A stretch of 64,000 bases of DNA from Ariolimax columbianus (taxonomy: Eukaryota > Mollusca > Gastropoda > Stylommatophora > Arionidae): assembly GCA_036924085.1 (NCBI GenBank), contig JAVGWX010000002.1, positions 51,114,172-51,178,171 on the forward strand, written 5' to 3'. Of the stretch, positions 1 through 9,029 are shown piece by piece. The translations under genes were made by a program, and so were the position numbers. How positions within the stretch are numbered: position 1 is the stretch's first letter; each line of letters starts with the position of its first letter. The notes beneath the pieces were generated by a model that had not been told where the DNA came from, searched no databases, and saw only the letters and a program-made list of their open reading frames with translations.

Positions 1-2323
1 ACTTTAACTAAACTTAACGTCTTTATACTGGTTTAGAAGACACTGCAGAGTCTGTATACAACCAGTTACATCTACATCACCTTGCTCTAAAAGCTATGCG
101 CATCCAGTTTATTCTTAAATGCATTAACTGTCCCTGCCTCCACTACCTCCCCTGGCAATGCATTCCAAGCAGACACCACTCTCTGACTAAAAAAATATTT
201 CCTAATATCTAACCTGGACCTCTCTTTAGTCAGCTTGCAGCTATGCCCTCGTGTTATTGTAGATGGCTGTATTAAAAAAAAAACTTGTTATAGTCTAATT
301 TATCGATTCCTCTGATCATCTTATAAACCTGTATTAAGTCACCACGAATTCTTCTCTCTTCGAGACACTGTAGGCCGGTTTTTATGAGTCGTTCCTCATA
401 ACTGTAATTCTGGAATCCCACTATCATCTTTGTCGCTCTTTTGTGTATTCTTTCTAGCATGTTTATGTCCCCTCTATGATAAGGACTCCACACCTGTGCA
501 CAGTACTCCAATCTAGGTCTAACTAAAGCTTAATACAGTTTGACGATCACTTCCTTGCTCCTATGTTTAATATTTCTTTTTATCATACCTAACATTGCAA
601 TTTCAGAGCGGAGGCAGAGGCACTGAGGGCGGCAGTGGAAGAAATGGTGACACACAGTGAAAATGAAAGCCATATAGTCCTGCTTACAGATGCTCTCGCC
701 GTAGTCACAGCGCTACAAAGCCAGAAAAACACTGAGCTTAATGACTTAAGAGCAGCACTCTGCAAACTGTGCCAGCAGTCCGCACCAAAAAGGCTAGTGG
801 TACAGTGGGTCCCATCACACTGCAACATCCAAAGCAACAAGGAGGCTGACAGACTGGCAAAAGAAGGTGCAAGACTACCACAAACAGATACTAGTATGAC
901 GTACGAAGAGTCAAAACGGCTTATCAAAGCCAGATACATGACCAAATGGGAAACCGAACATACTGGTTACACCAAAAACGATGCCTATTACCAGTTGAAC
1001 CGAAGAGAGCAGGTCGTTGTCTTCAGACTTCGCACTGGCCACAATAGACTGAGGTACCACCTATTCAACAAATTGAAGATAGGGTGTACCGACGAATGCC
1101 CGTGCGGTACTGGTAAAATGACCGCTGAACATCTGCTGCAGAACTGCCCGACATACGAGGATCAGAGAGAGCAGATGTGGCCATCACCAGTGGAACTGCA
1201 AGACAAGCTCTATGGCAGTGGCGACAGCCTCAGGATGACCGCCGCTTTTTTCGAAAAAATAATGGTTACTGTCTGACTGCGTACGCAGAAGAAGAAGATA
1301 CCTAACATTGCATTTGCCTTTTTCACTGCTACCTTAACTTGCTCACTCACCTTTCCTGTATGATCTATTATAACCCCTAGGTCCCTTTCCTTATCTATCT
1401 TTTAATATTGTTTTCTGCCATTCTGTAATTATGTTCCATATTGGATCTACCCATGTGGATGACTGTACATTTATCTACATTAAACTCCATTTGCCAGCTT
1501 ACAGACCATTCTCGAATTTTATCTAAATCCGACATCAATATATCCACTTCCGCTTTAGATGAGACACTACTGCATAGTTTTGTGTCATCAGCAAATTTTG
1601 CAATCATGGATCTCATATTAATGTCCAAATCATTTATATATATCAGGAACAAAATTGGTCTCAAAACCTGAGCCCTGTGGCACACCACTTTTCACTTCAC
1701 TCCACTCAGAGTACTCCTTATTTATGCCCACCCTCTGCCTTCTTCCCGTTAACCAATTTTCAATCCATTTGGTAACTTCCCCACCTATTCCATGTGATTT
1801 TAACTTTGGAAATAATCGTTGATGAGGTACTCTATCAAAGGCCTTTGCAAAGTCTAGATAAATAACATCTACTGGCTTCCCTTTATCTATGATTTTAGTA
1901 ATCTCCTCCATGAATTCTAATAGATTTGTTAAGCATGATCTCCCTCTAGTAAACCCATGCTGACTATTTCTAATTAGATTAAATTTTTCTAAATGCATTA
2001 CAATGTTTTCTTTGATTATTGACTCTAACAATTTACATACTATGCTCGTTAAACTCACCGGTCTATAATTTGCTGGATCTGATTTTTTTTCCTTTTTTGA
2101 AATCACTCCTGCATCTTTCCAATCCCGTGGAACAATCCCTTTTATAAGTGATTGAGAACATAATATAGCCAATGGTTTTGCTAGTTGGTCTCTAATTTCA
2201 TACAGCAATTTTGAATGAATACCATCTTGACCTGGACATTTATTCACTTTCAACCCCTCCAATTTTTTAAAAACCATTTCCTCTGTAATACAGATTGATC
2301 TTAATCCCGCTGTATCCATGTCT
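1..2323 (-). mobile_element. CR1-like LINE copy 1, 5'-truncated, interrupted by another LINE
   Basis: This is the 3' part of a non-LTR retrotransposon read on the minus strand. Positions 2319-1630 encode RT fingers/palm ([27 protein letters not shown]). The frame shifts near 1668 by one extra base, and 1688-1395 continues with the catalytic FADD motif. The C-terminal region is at 511-272 (YEERL, RRIRGDLIQVYKM). The 3' end is a short acttaa-type repeat rather than poly(A), as in CR1/L2 elements. A 698-bp foreign insert sits at 600-1297. Compared with the copy at 22605-25790, this one ends abruptly near 2323. It is dead, but its RT active-site motif is intact. Confidence 0.85.
600..1297 (+). 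mobile_element. Jockey-like LINE 3' end (RNase H plus zinc-knuckle tail)
   Basis: The open frame 635-1276 encodes most of an RNase H domain (LLTDALAVV, then QWVPSHC and KEADRLAKEG) and a C-terminal knuckle (CPCGTGKMTAEHLLQNC) typical of jockey-type ORF2 ends. It is 5'-truncated just inside RNase H and ends in (GAA)n. A perfect 15-bp target-site duplication, ATACCTAACATTGCA, flanks it at 585-599 and 1298-1312. The CR1 copy at 22.6-25.8 kb carries the uninterrupted sequence at the matching place. Related copies lie at 29085-30331, 31013-31362 and 50472-50815. Confidence 0.9.
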
Positions 2324-2446
2324 TTATTGTATGTGATCTAAGCATACAGAGTACGCGTTTCCAGCTTTATTGTATGTGATTTAAGCATACAGAGTATGTG
2401 TTACCATCTGTTTTGTATGTGATTTAAGCATACAGAGTACAGCTTT
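2323..2446. repeat. Tandem repeat, about 43 bp x 3
   Basis: Three imperfect units share TTGTATGTGAT and AAGCATACAGAGTA. They start exactly where the CR1 copy stops. Confidence 0.75.
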
Positions 2447-2696
2447 AACAACATGTGTACGTCCTCACATTACGGCCCAAATACCAAGCTAAGAGTGTCC
2501 GAGAGCTGCCAATTTTATGTGCTTCTGTTTGATGACGAGTGTTCGGAGAGTAACATAAATAGAAATGTCCACAAGTTGTGCACCTTCTGTACTTCTGTCT
2601 GGGGCCGAATGTTGTGAGTAACAGAAATATAAATATTCAAATTGTCATATTCCTCAGGAAGAATAAACATATTTTTTGTTGGTCGAACACCATCAC

Positions 2697-2925
2697 CAAC
2701 CAAGAAGTACTTGCACTGAGTAACCAAGAAGTACTTGCTCTGAGTAACCAAGAAGTACTTGCCCTGAATAACTAAGAAGTACTTGCCTTGAGTAACCAAG
2801 AAGTACTTGTCCCGAGTAACCAAGAAGTACTTGCCCTGAGTAACCAAGAAGTACTTGCTCTGAGCAACCAAGGAAGTACTTTTCTAAAACAACCAAAAAG
2901 TACTTGTCCAGAGCAACCACGAGGT
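2697..2925. repeat. Minisatellite, 24-bp unit, about 9 copies
   Basis: The unit core is AACCAAGAAGTACTTGCYCT plus GAGT. Because 24 is divisible by three, both strands stay open and give spurious octapeptide ORFs. The last copies are degenerate (AAAAAGTACTTG). Confidence 0.9.
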
Positions 2926-3489
2926 TATGCACACAATCATATCCAGTTGGTGTCACCACAGATAGTTCGAATGACGGAAGCGTAGAGTAAACCATTGGCT
3001 CATTCAGACGATAGTAATTGTTCTTTGAAAAAAATGGATGTAACTACAGTTCATGACGATAACGCGTGTGACTCGTAAGACCATTCCGAGTAGTGAGTGC
3101 AAATAAAATCAGAATTGTTTGCGGCATCGCATGGTGTGGCGTGTCTTCTCAAACGCTGAGTGCTTAGTCTATCTGCAATCAGTATCTCTTTTGTATGGTT
3201 TTCATGCTTAATCATTCCCCTCCATGCAAGACGATCCATGGCGTCCTGTTCATATGTCCATTACTCTGGAGATTTAGGAAATGCAGAATTTCATTTTCTT
3301 GGGTCAAATAAAAATCTAAGCATGCACACTGTACGATCACTGCGAGGACAAAGACCTTGAATTATGAACCCTACACATTTTTCAAGTGACTCCCATCATA
3401 TGTTAAAAAAAGAATATGATAAATGATAGTTCCATGTCGGTTCAAGTATTTAAGTACAAAATGTATTAGCTGTCACGTGCCGCTGGTTC
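2926..3489. other. Unassigned intergenic or intronic sequence
   Basis: No convincing gene. The minus-strand frame 3239-3051 contains DRLAWRGMI, which resembles the DR..WR.M signature near the end of some LINE ORF2 proteins. It may be a small LINE remnant. No splice site in phase with the scaffold-gene exon at 3881-4007 was found. Confidence 0.4.
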
Positions 3490-3905
3490 TACAAATGGCA
3501 CACGTACTCATAGCTACAAATGTCACACATACCTGGTGTTACAAATGGCACACGTACTCATAGCTACAAATGTCACATATACCTGGTATTACAAATGGCA
3601 CACGTAGTCATGGCTACAAATGGCACACGTACTCAGGGCTACAAATGTCACACATATCTGGTGTTACAAATGGCACACGTACTTATAGCTATAAATGTCA
3701 CACATATCTGGTGTTACAAATGGCACACCTACCTGGTGTAACAAATGCGTCACGTACGTGGTGTTACAAATGGCACACCTACCTGGTGTAACAAATGTCA
3801 GACGTATCTGTGCAACACATATCACATGTACCTGGTGCTACAAATGTCACACGTATCTGCGCAACACATATCACACGTACCTGGTGCCACAAATGTCACA
3901 CAATA
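3490..3905. repeat. Minisatellite, 25-bp unit, about 16 copies, containing an exon/intron junction
   Basis: The unit is ACAAATGKCACACRTACCTG plus GTGTT with variants. On the minus strand it reads CACCAG|GTACGTGTGACAT, the same sequence as the 3' end of the exon at 3881-4007 plus its GT donor. The array overlaps the last 25 bases of that exon and runs into the intron. Besides the authentic donor, about five units keep ACCAGGTA; others are mutated to ACCAGATA or lost. Confidence 0.9.
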
Positions 3906-4007
3906 GGGGTTGACAGTTTCAATTGGGATTTCAATTTCACCAATGCGAACAGTTACTGATCCTTCCGCTTGTTCTTTCAAAAAAATTATAGCCACCTTTT
4001 CTCCTTT
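3881..4007 (-). CDS. BCAP/BANK1/Dof-like scaffold, exon d (start of DBB-like domain)
   Basis: A 127-nt exon of 42 codons plus one base. The acceptor is TTGCCAG|AAAGG and the donor CACCAG|GTACGTG. It enters in phase 0, matching the donor of the exon at 5925-6101, and leaves in phase 1. The protein reads GEKVAIIFLKEQ, then VTVRIGEIEIP, ending NPYCVTFVAPG. This beta-rich pattern ending in an aromatic plus APG resembles the first strands of the DBB domain of BCAP/BANK1. The next exon should start in phase 1 at lower coordinates; I did not find it within 1-3489. The 25-bp minisatellite has grown from this exon's 3' end. Confidence 0.6.
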
Positions 4008-4539
4008 CTGGCAATTTAAACAAAGACAAAAACTGTGAAATCATTACACAAAAATGCAAAGATAATGAGTTTTAACTGAGTTTCATTTTTAGATTAAACC
4101 TTCTCATTAGTTGCTATCTTCCCATCGATTGCGATTTTCAAAGGATCTACAACATCTTCTACCTTGATGGTGTAATGTGATGGACTTTTTCCTGTCTTTC
4201 TCTTCTAGGTTTACCGTTCCGTTTTCCCGACCAGTACGGGTTTGAGCACGGCATGGCGTTATATTGCGTAAGATGGCCAAAATATTTAAACGTACCCCTA
4301 CTTCTGTCCCTCTTCATTAATTATATTATTATCTATGCCTTGTCTAGATCGTTCTTAATTGTTTTCATCTCTAGCCACGAGATGCATTTCTTTCATCTCA
4401 ATATCATATCTTCAATGCTCAATTGATTGATTAACTTGGTTGTTTCAAGTGCCAATTACAGCTTGTCAATTTGCAGGAAGCATGCAATCAAACATTTTCA
4501 ATGTCGGTTTCATGGCAATAGTTCTATATATAAGCTGCT
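4008..4539. other. Intronic sequence without recognised features
   Basis: AT-rich sequence between two scaffold-gene exons. Nothing recognised. Confidence 0.5.
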
Positions 4540-4930
4540 AGTCTTAGTCTTAGTCGGCCTGTACTTCTACAGCAGCAGATGTCCCTGTGCAGGTTCCAAC
4601 TCTGGTATTAGCTGGATTTAGCCGGGAGAAGGATTTCCTGCTTAGCGAGCTAGGCTTGAGTAGCTTAATACTCCGCTGCGTAAGGTGGTTAACCGATGTG
4701 TGAATTCATATTAATGGACTCAAACACTAGAGCAAAGTAGAGCCTCAACCTGTTAGACGCCATCTATGCTGCTCTAAACAAACCACCAAACCATGACTGG
4801 TGTTATGCCATGTCCCACAGTTAGTCGCCTCTTACGACATGCTCTCTGTGAGGCAGTAGTGCTATTCTTGTCCTTGTCATACACAAAGACCCTGGCAAAC
4901 CACTCGGACTATGCTAGCCCCATTCACATT
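4540..4930. repeat. Probable dispersed repeat fragment
   Basis: The segment around 4820 contains TTAGTCGCCTCTTACGACAT. Related sequence occurs near 49262 and 57200, each close to GGTTACTAGC-like sequence, so this is a dispersed family. No termini or coding content are visible. Confidence 0.4.
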
Positions 4931-4967
4931 TATCTTTAATCGTCTATTATGCGACGGGATCAACGCA

Positions 4968-5674
4968 AGTAATGCGTCCTATTTTATTATGATGTGTTAT
5001 GACGTCAGAAGTGAATTTTGGTAAAATGGCAGAAAAGTTTGAACCTTCCGCGACAATATAAAAAATGGTGTTTTCGTCCGACAGGTGGCAGTGGAGGAGC
5101 AGTCTGACAAAATGACCGTATGTCCTGTAGGTACGTTATGAACAGTAGAACGTTATTGAATTCCTTCGTGCAGAAAAAAATTGCACCAATTGACATTCAT
5201 CGACGCTTGCTGAACGTTTACGGATACTAAACAGTGGATGTTAGCACAGTGAGGCGGTGGGCTGTGTGTTTCAGCATTAGCGAAGGTGACATCAAGAACA
5301 AACCACGTTCCTGATGGCCATGCATCGGTGTCACAGCATGCAATGAAGAACGTCTAGATCAGCTCATCTGCGCAAATTGGAGGATTACGACCAGGGAGTT
5401 GTCTACGGAGCTGGATATCGGCTTCAAGGCGTTGGAAACGATGGTGGGAACGTTGAAATATCATAACGTTTGCGCCAGGTGGATCCCACGAATGCTCACA
5501 CATATTTTTTACGAGCTCGGTATGTATGTTCTTGTTCGTCGTTGGAGAAAATGCATAGCCAAGGGTGGTGACAATGTTGAAAAATAGCAAGACAAGACAT
5601 TACACTATCAATCTGTGTTATTCTATTCGTTCTATCTGTTATAGTTTTCATGAAATAAAATAGGAGACATTACT
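4968..5674 (+). mobile_element. Internally deleted mariner-like element with terminal inverted repeats
   Basis: The 21-bp ends at 4968-4988 and 5654-5674 are inverted repeats of each other (19 of 21 match; core TCCTATTTTATT). Between them, about 5110-5587, lies a decayed SETMAR-type mariner transposase N-terminus: NVIEFLRAEK, DIHRRLLNVYG, DVSTVRRWAV, EERLDQLI, TELDIGF.ALETM and ARWIPRMLTH. In the same open frame (5399-5587) the helix-turn-helix region is joined directly to a mariner-like C-terminal end (LVRRWRKCIAKGGD). The whole DDD catalytic core is missing. The upstream part has stops, so the complete DNA-binding region is not intact. Confidence 0.75.
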
Positions 5675-5739
5675 CCCGGGAGCGCGCCTCGTAACAAATT
5701 GGGGAGATAACACTGTTCTTATTGGATTCAACCTGTTGC

Positions 5740-5905
5740 ACTTAAGGTAGGGTGGTCAGTTACTATTCTCGATGCTTCATCTTCCCTACCAGTAAGTCAA
5801 GTACTCATTTGCAGCTTGGTCGACTGGAGCTTGCTTGTAACAGGAATTTAAACCTGTACCTTTGCCGTGTAAAGCGAGTGCTTTATTACTATGCTAGTCA
5901 TTTAA
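5740..5905 (-). mobile_element. tRNA-derived SINE fragment
   Basis: Read on the minus strand, the head has an A-box-like TAGCATAGTAATAAAGC and a B-box-like GGTTTAAATTCC. CCAGTCGACCAAGCTGCAAA follows, a body start shared with the repeats near 42715, 47470 and 52775. It lies about 20 bp downstream of the splice donor of the exon at 5925-6101. Confidence 0.7.
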
Positions 5906-5924
5906 ACTGATTAATGTTGTATAC

Positions 5925-6101
5925 CTCTTGCACTTTGTGAGGAATAATTTCGAAATCTTCATTTGCCGCATAGCCACGTGATAATGCTGAGTCAGTGATC
6001 TTTCCGATTGAGAGTCTCTTAGCCAAAGTCTCGGCATTTGTGTCAGCAATATCCAAAATCTGAGTGATGCACTTCTTGATGTTTCTTCCATTGACAAGTA
6101 C
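5925..6101 (-). CDS. BCAP/BANK1/Dof-like scaffold, exon c
   Basis: A 177-nt exon of exactly 59 codons, phase 0 on both sides. The acceptor is TTATCTCGTAG|GTACTTG and the donor CAAGAG|GTATAC, a weaker donor. The protein begins VLVNGRNIKKCITQILDIAD, contains TLAKRLSIGKIT and ends EIIPHKVQE. It covers the end of the TIR-like domain and the linker to the DBB-like domain. Phases fit both neighbouring exons. The overlapping 67-residue minus-strand frame (5894-6097) is a shadow. Confidence 0.6.
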
Positions 6102-6204
6102 CTACGAGATAAGGAAACACAATAACCAACACATTTCTGTTAGTCGACATAACACAGATACACTAAAACACTCATGTTCAAAATAAGGGGAACTGAGATA
6201 AGCT

Positions 6205-6490
6205 AGTCCGGTCAGGCACAACATACTGACCACAAGTTGAGTCAGGTTCAGGCACAACATACTGACCACAAGTTAAGTCAGGTTTAGGCACAACTTACTG
6301 ACCTCCAAGCTGAGTCAGGTTCAGACACAACATACTGACCACAAGTTGAGTCAGTTTCAGACACAACATACTGACCACAAGTTGAGACAGGTTCAGGCAC
6401 AACCTACTGACCCCTAAGTTGAGTGAGGTTCAGACACAACATACTTACCACAAGTTGAGTCAGGTTCAGGCATAATACACTGACCAGGAC
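6205..6490. repeat. Minisatellite, 36-bp unit, about 8 copies
   Basis: The unit core is TCAGGCACAACATACTGACC followed by ACAAGTTGAG. It lies just left of an (AAC)n-family repeat in the same orientation. The core resembles the head of that family (see 34325-34690, read on the minus strand). Confidence 0.85.
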
Positions 6491-6540
6491 CACACCTCTC
6501 TTATTTGTAGCGTTACTTAGAAACCGGCTGTTTTCAAAGA

Positions 6541-6800
6541 TGTTTGACTAACGAGATGTGGATCGACGTAATCGCCGTAGTAGTGAGCGTCACCCAGATG
6601 AAGTCAAGCATAGACAACATCCTGGAGGACCCCGTTCCATCTTCATCAGCACGCTCGGGATGTGAGGAAAACTACTGCAACCCGCTACTTAACGCTATTT
6701 TCAGGATGCACAATATAGAGCAGTACACTTACTTGTCGTAGGCACTCAACAACAACAACAGCAACAATAACAATAGCACCTTCAACAATAACAACAACAA
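6541..6800 (+). repeat. (AAC)n-tailed dispersed repeat
   Basis: Contains the family blocks GTAGTAGTGAGCGTCACCCA, GATGAAGTCAAGC and CTTCATCAGCACGCTCGGGA, then ACTGCAACCCGCTACTTAAC, ending in an AAC/AAT-rich tail at 6749-6800. The simple-repeat tail is SINE-like, but I see no clear pol III boxes. At least eleven more copies lie in this window. Confidence 0.75.
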
Positions 6801-7140
6801 TGACTCAAAATAACAATGAGCAAAGATCACACATATTTTTTTCTCACAGTTATCTTTTACCTTCTTCTTCTCCTTCTCCTTCTTCATATTTTCACTGCAG
6901 TTAGTACTATATTCGAATTCGGTATCAAAGAGTGCATTTTATGGACGATTCGTATTCGATCTATTAGTACCCTGCAAAGACTGGAGAGATAATTCTAGAA
7001 TAAAAAATTGGAATACTTCGCTTTCAATTCTCGTTGGGACTGAAGTCTATCGAAGAAATCATGCGTGGTATCAGCAATGTCAATGCATGTTTGTCAATGG
7101 TCTAAAACTTGACTTATTAACTTAACTTTACTTATTTATT
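6801..7140. other. Intronic sequence without recognised features
   Basis: AT-rich, with a short CTTCTTCTTCTCC tract near 6862. Nothing else seen. Confidence 0.5.
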
Positions 7141-7405
7141 CTGGATGATGAGGCTATCGTCTGGTGAGGCAAAACGCACTGATTAGAGAATGTTAGCCAG
7201 GGTCAGGAACTTATACTGGTCGAGACCCTCAACTGACCTCCTCGTTGGTCGTCCTGGTTGTCGAGAACAGCAGTCTGGCTAACAAGATGAGGTTTTACGT
7301 GATCTCCGTAGTAGTGAGTAACACACAGATGAAGCCAATCATAGCACAGCTGCCTGGAGGACCCCGGTCCACCTTCATCAGCACGCTCGGGATGTGAGAA
7401 AAGTA
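7141..7405 (+). repeat. (AAC)n-family repeat, head and middle, no tail
   Basis: Begins with GATGAGGCTATCGTCTGGTG and continues through AGCCAGGGTCAGGA, TCCTCGTTGGTCGTCCTGG and AGTAGTGAGTAACACACAGA to ATCAGCACGCTCGGGATGTG. It matches the reverse complement of 34325-34690 almost throughout but stops before the tail. Confidence 0.75.
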
Positions 7406-7504
7406 GTTTCTTCTACTTCACTTGATCTAAAAATAGTTGTGTGCATTTAATCTATTCTTGAATGCATTAGTTGACTCTGCCCCCCCCCCCCCCCACTATT
7501 TCCT

Positions 7505-8052
7505 GTAACAATGCAGAGTAGAAGAGGAACGGCTAAATAATGTAGAAGACACTACACCCCAGAGTAAAAGAGAAGCGGCTAAGTAAGGTAAAAAAAAAGT
7601 AAAGTGGAAATTTAGCAGAATTAACCGTTGGTTGGAAATGGAGTTCTTTTAAGACTCCATTGTACTAAGCCACAGCCTGTGAGAGGTGGGGTCAGGTACC
7701 TATTTACAGCTGGATTGGCTGGAGAAGCGGTCCCCGATTAAAATTACAACCCTGATTTTGTTTAGTCTCCGGAGGCCATTCGAACCGAGGCACGCTGTTA
7801 CCACAGATAATAGTGACTTGATCGCTATGAACTGAGCTCAAGCGCCCCTCAAGTAAGGTAGAAGACTCTAAACTCTAGGGTTGAAGAGGTACGACTAAGC
7901 ACGCACGGCAGAAGACTCTACACTCTAGGGTTGAAGAGGTACGACTAAGCACGCACGGCAGAAGACTCTACACTCACAGTTAGAAGACGAGTTACCAAGT
8001 ATGCAAGATAGAAGACTCTACATCCCGGGGTAAAAGAAGAGCGAATAAGTAA
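7505..8052. repeat. Minisatellite, about 50-bp unit, split by a SINE
   Basis: Units contain GTAGAAGAC, then CTC/CACTACA and AGAGGTACGACTAAG or AGAGAAGCGGCTAAG. About two lie left and four right of the SINE at 7591-7850. The pair covering about 7868-7966 is nearly identical. Confidence 0.8.
7591..7850 (-). mobile_element. tRNA-derived SINE inserted in a minisatellite
   Basis: A perfect 10-bp target-site duplication, AAGTAAGGTA, flanks it at 7581-7590 and 7851-7860. On the minus strand it starts GAGGGGCGCTTGAGCTCAGT, with an A-box-like region and a clear B box GGTTCGAATGG. The body contains CCAATCCAGCTGTAAATAGG, the motif shared with other SINEs in the window. Confidence 0.85.
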
Positions 8053-8141
8053 GTATGTTTATAAAGAAGCGAATAAGGAAGACATCATCTAATCATCAAA
8101 GCTATTTGAGCTCGTATGCAATCTTTTGTGAGTTGACTCAC

Positions 8142-8365
8142 GTTTATTGTAGTCCACCGGTCGCTGTTGTAGCTACTGGCGCTGGTCACCTCTTGCAGAC
8201 TCTCAGAAGACACGTCAATTGTTGCCGCAACTACAGTTGTGATGCTTTTGTCTCTCGTCTGGATCACTTGAGCAAACCTGCGCTGCTGTTTCTTCATGTA
8301 CTCCAGGAAATTGAAAGTTGTAAGCAGAACTACAGTGTAAGATTCTCTGACTGCAGTCTGGATTT
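8142..8365 (-). CDS. BCAP/BANK1/Dof-like scaffold, exon b (second half of TIR-like domain)
   Basis: A 224-nt exon (2 bases plus 74 codons). The acceptor is CACCAATTTCAG|AAATCC and the donor ATAAAC|GTGAGT. It enters in phase 1, pairing with the G left by the exon at 10355-10519 to restore a Glu codon, and leaves in phase 0. The protein reads IQTAVRESYTVVLLTTFNFL, then EYMKKQQRRF, later TTVVAATIDVS and DRWTTIN. The VVLLT strand followed by a helix, a second strand and a tryptophan fits the later strands of a TIR-like fold. The plus-strand 104-residue frame over it is antisense. Confidence 0.6.
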
Positions 8366-9029
8366 CTGAAATTGGTGAAAGGTCCAGGGATGGATGGATC
8401 GGAATTAACTTTGAAATAAAAAGATGTCAAGTCGGAATATACACATACACAGAAAATTTACTTTATGACCAAAAGACCTTTATCGGGAACAAAGAGCAGC
8501 TCAAATGAAAACAATTGTGTTAATTGTTCTTTAATGATTTGGTAGTTGTTTTCATTTGGTTTTGTCCTATGTCTCCCAAGAGGCGTTTTGATCATAACAC
8601 AGGCTTCATTCATATTTTTGTATAGATGTGGTATATAATCCATACTTGTCAATGTTATTATACTCTTTAGTTTATTTTCAGTAACACTACATCCTCGCTT
8701 TATTGGGTTTAATTTTACTTTAAATATCAATATTAAAAAAAAAAATCACATAAACAATGAGACTAAAAGATATCGCTCAGTTGCTTGAATGTTCAGAATG
8801 CAAATCGATTACTGTCTACCCATATGCGGTTCTTCAATGGACTCACAATCGGGTACATACATTTGTATACTCATGGGGAGGGTAATCAAATATTTAAACA
8901 TTTTCTTCAGGTGTGTCTTCTACATGGCAGGATTTTGGTGGCAACATCATACTCGTCAACGTATTTAAGAAATCAACTTTATTTCGAAGAATGAAACCAG
9001 ATAGAGGCCGGCTTTTGTCAAGTGAAACT
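8366..9029. other. Intronic sequence, one unassigned frame
   Basis: A 90-codon minus-strand frame (8730-8458) has no recognisable motif and lies between two exons that join in phase without it. Nothing else seen. Confidence 0.45.

Noticed and set aside
2515..2871. Next exon of the scaffold gene (PEEYDNLNIYIS... frame)
   Set aside because: Protein-like downstream of the 24-bp array, but no acceptor puts it in phase 1 as required by the donor at 3881.
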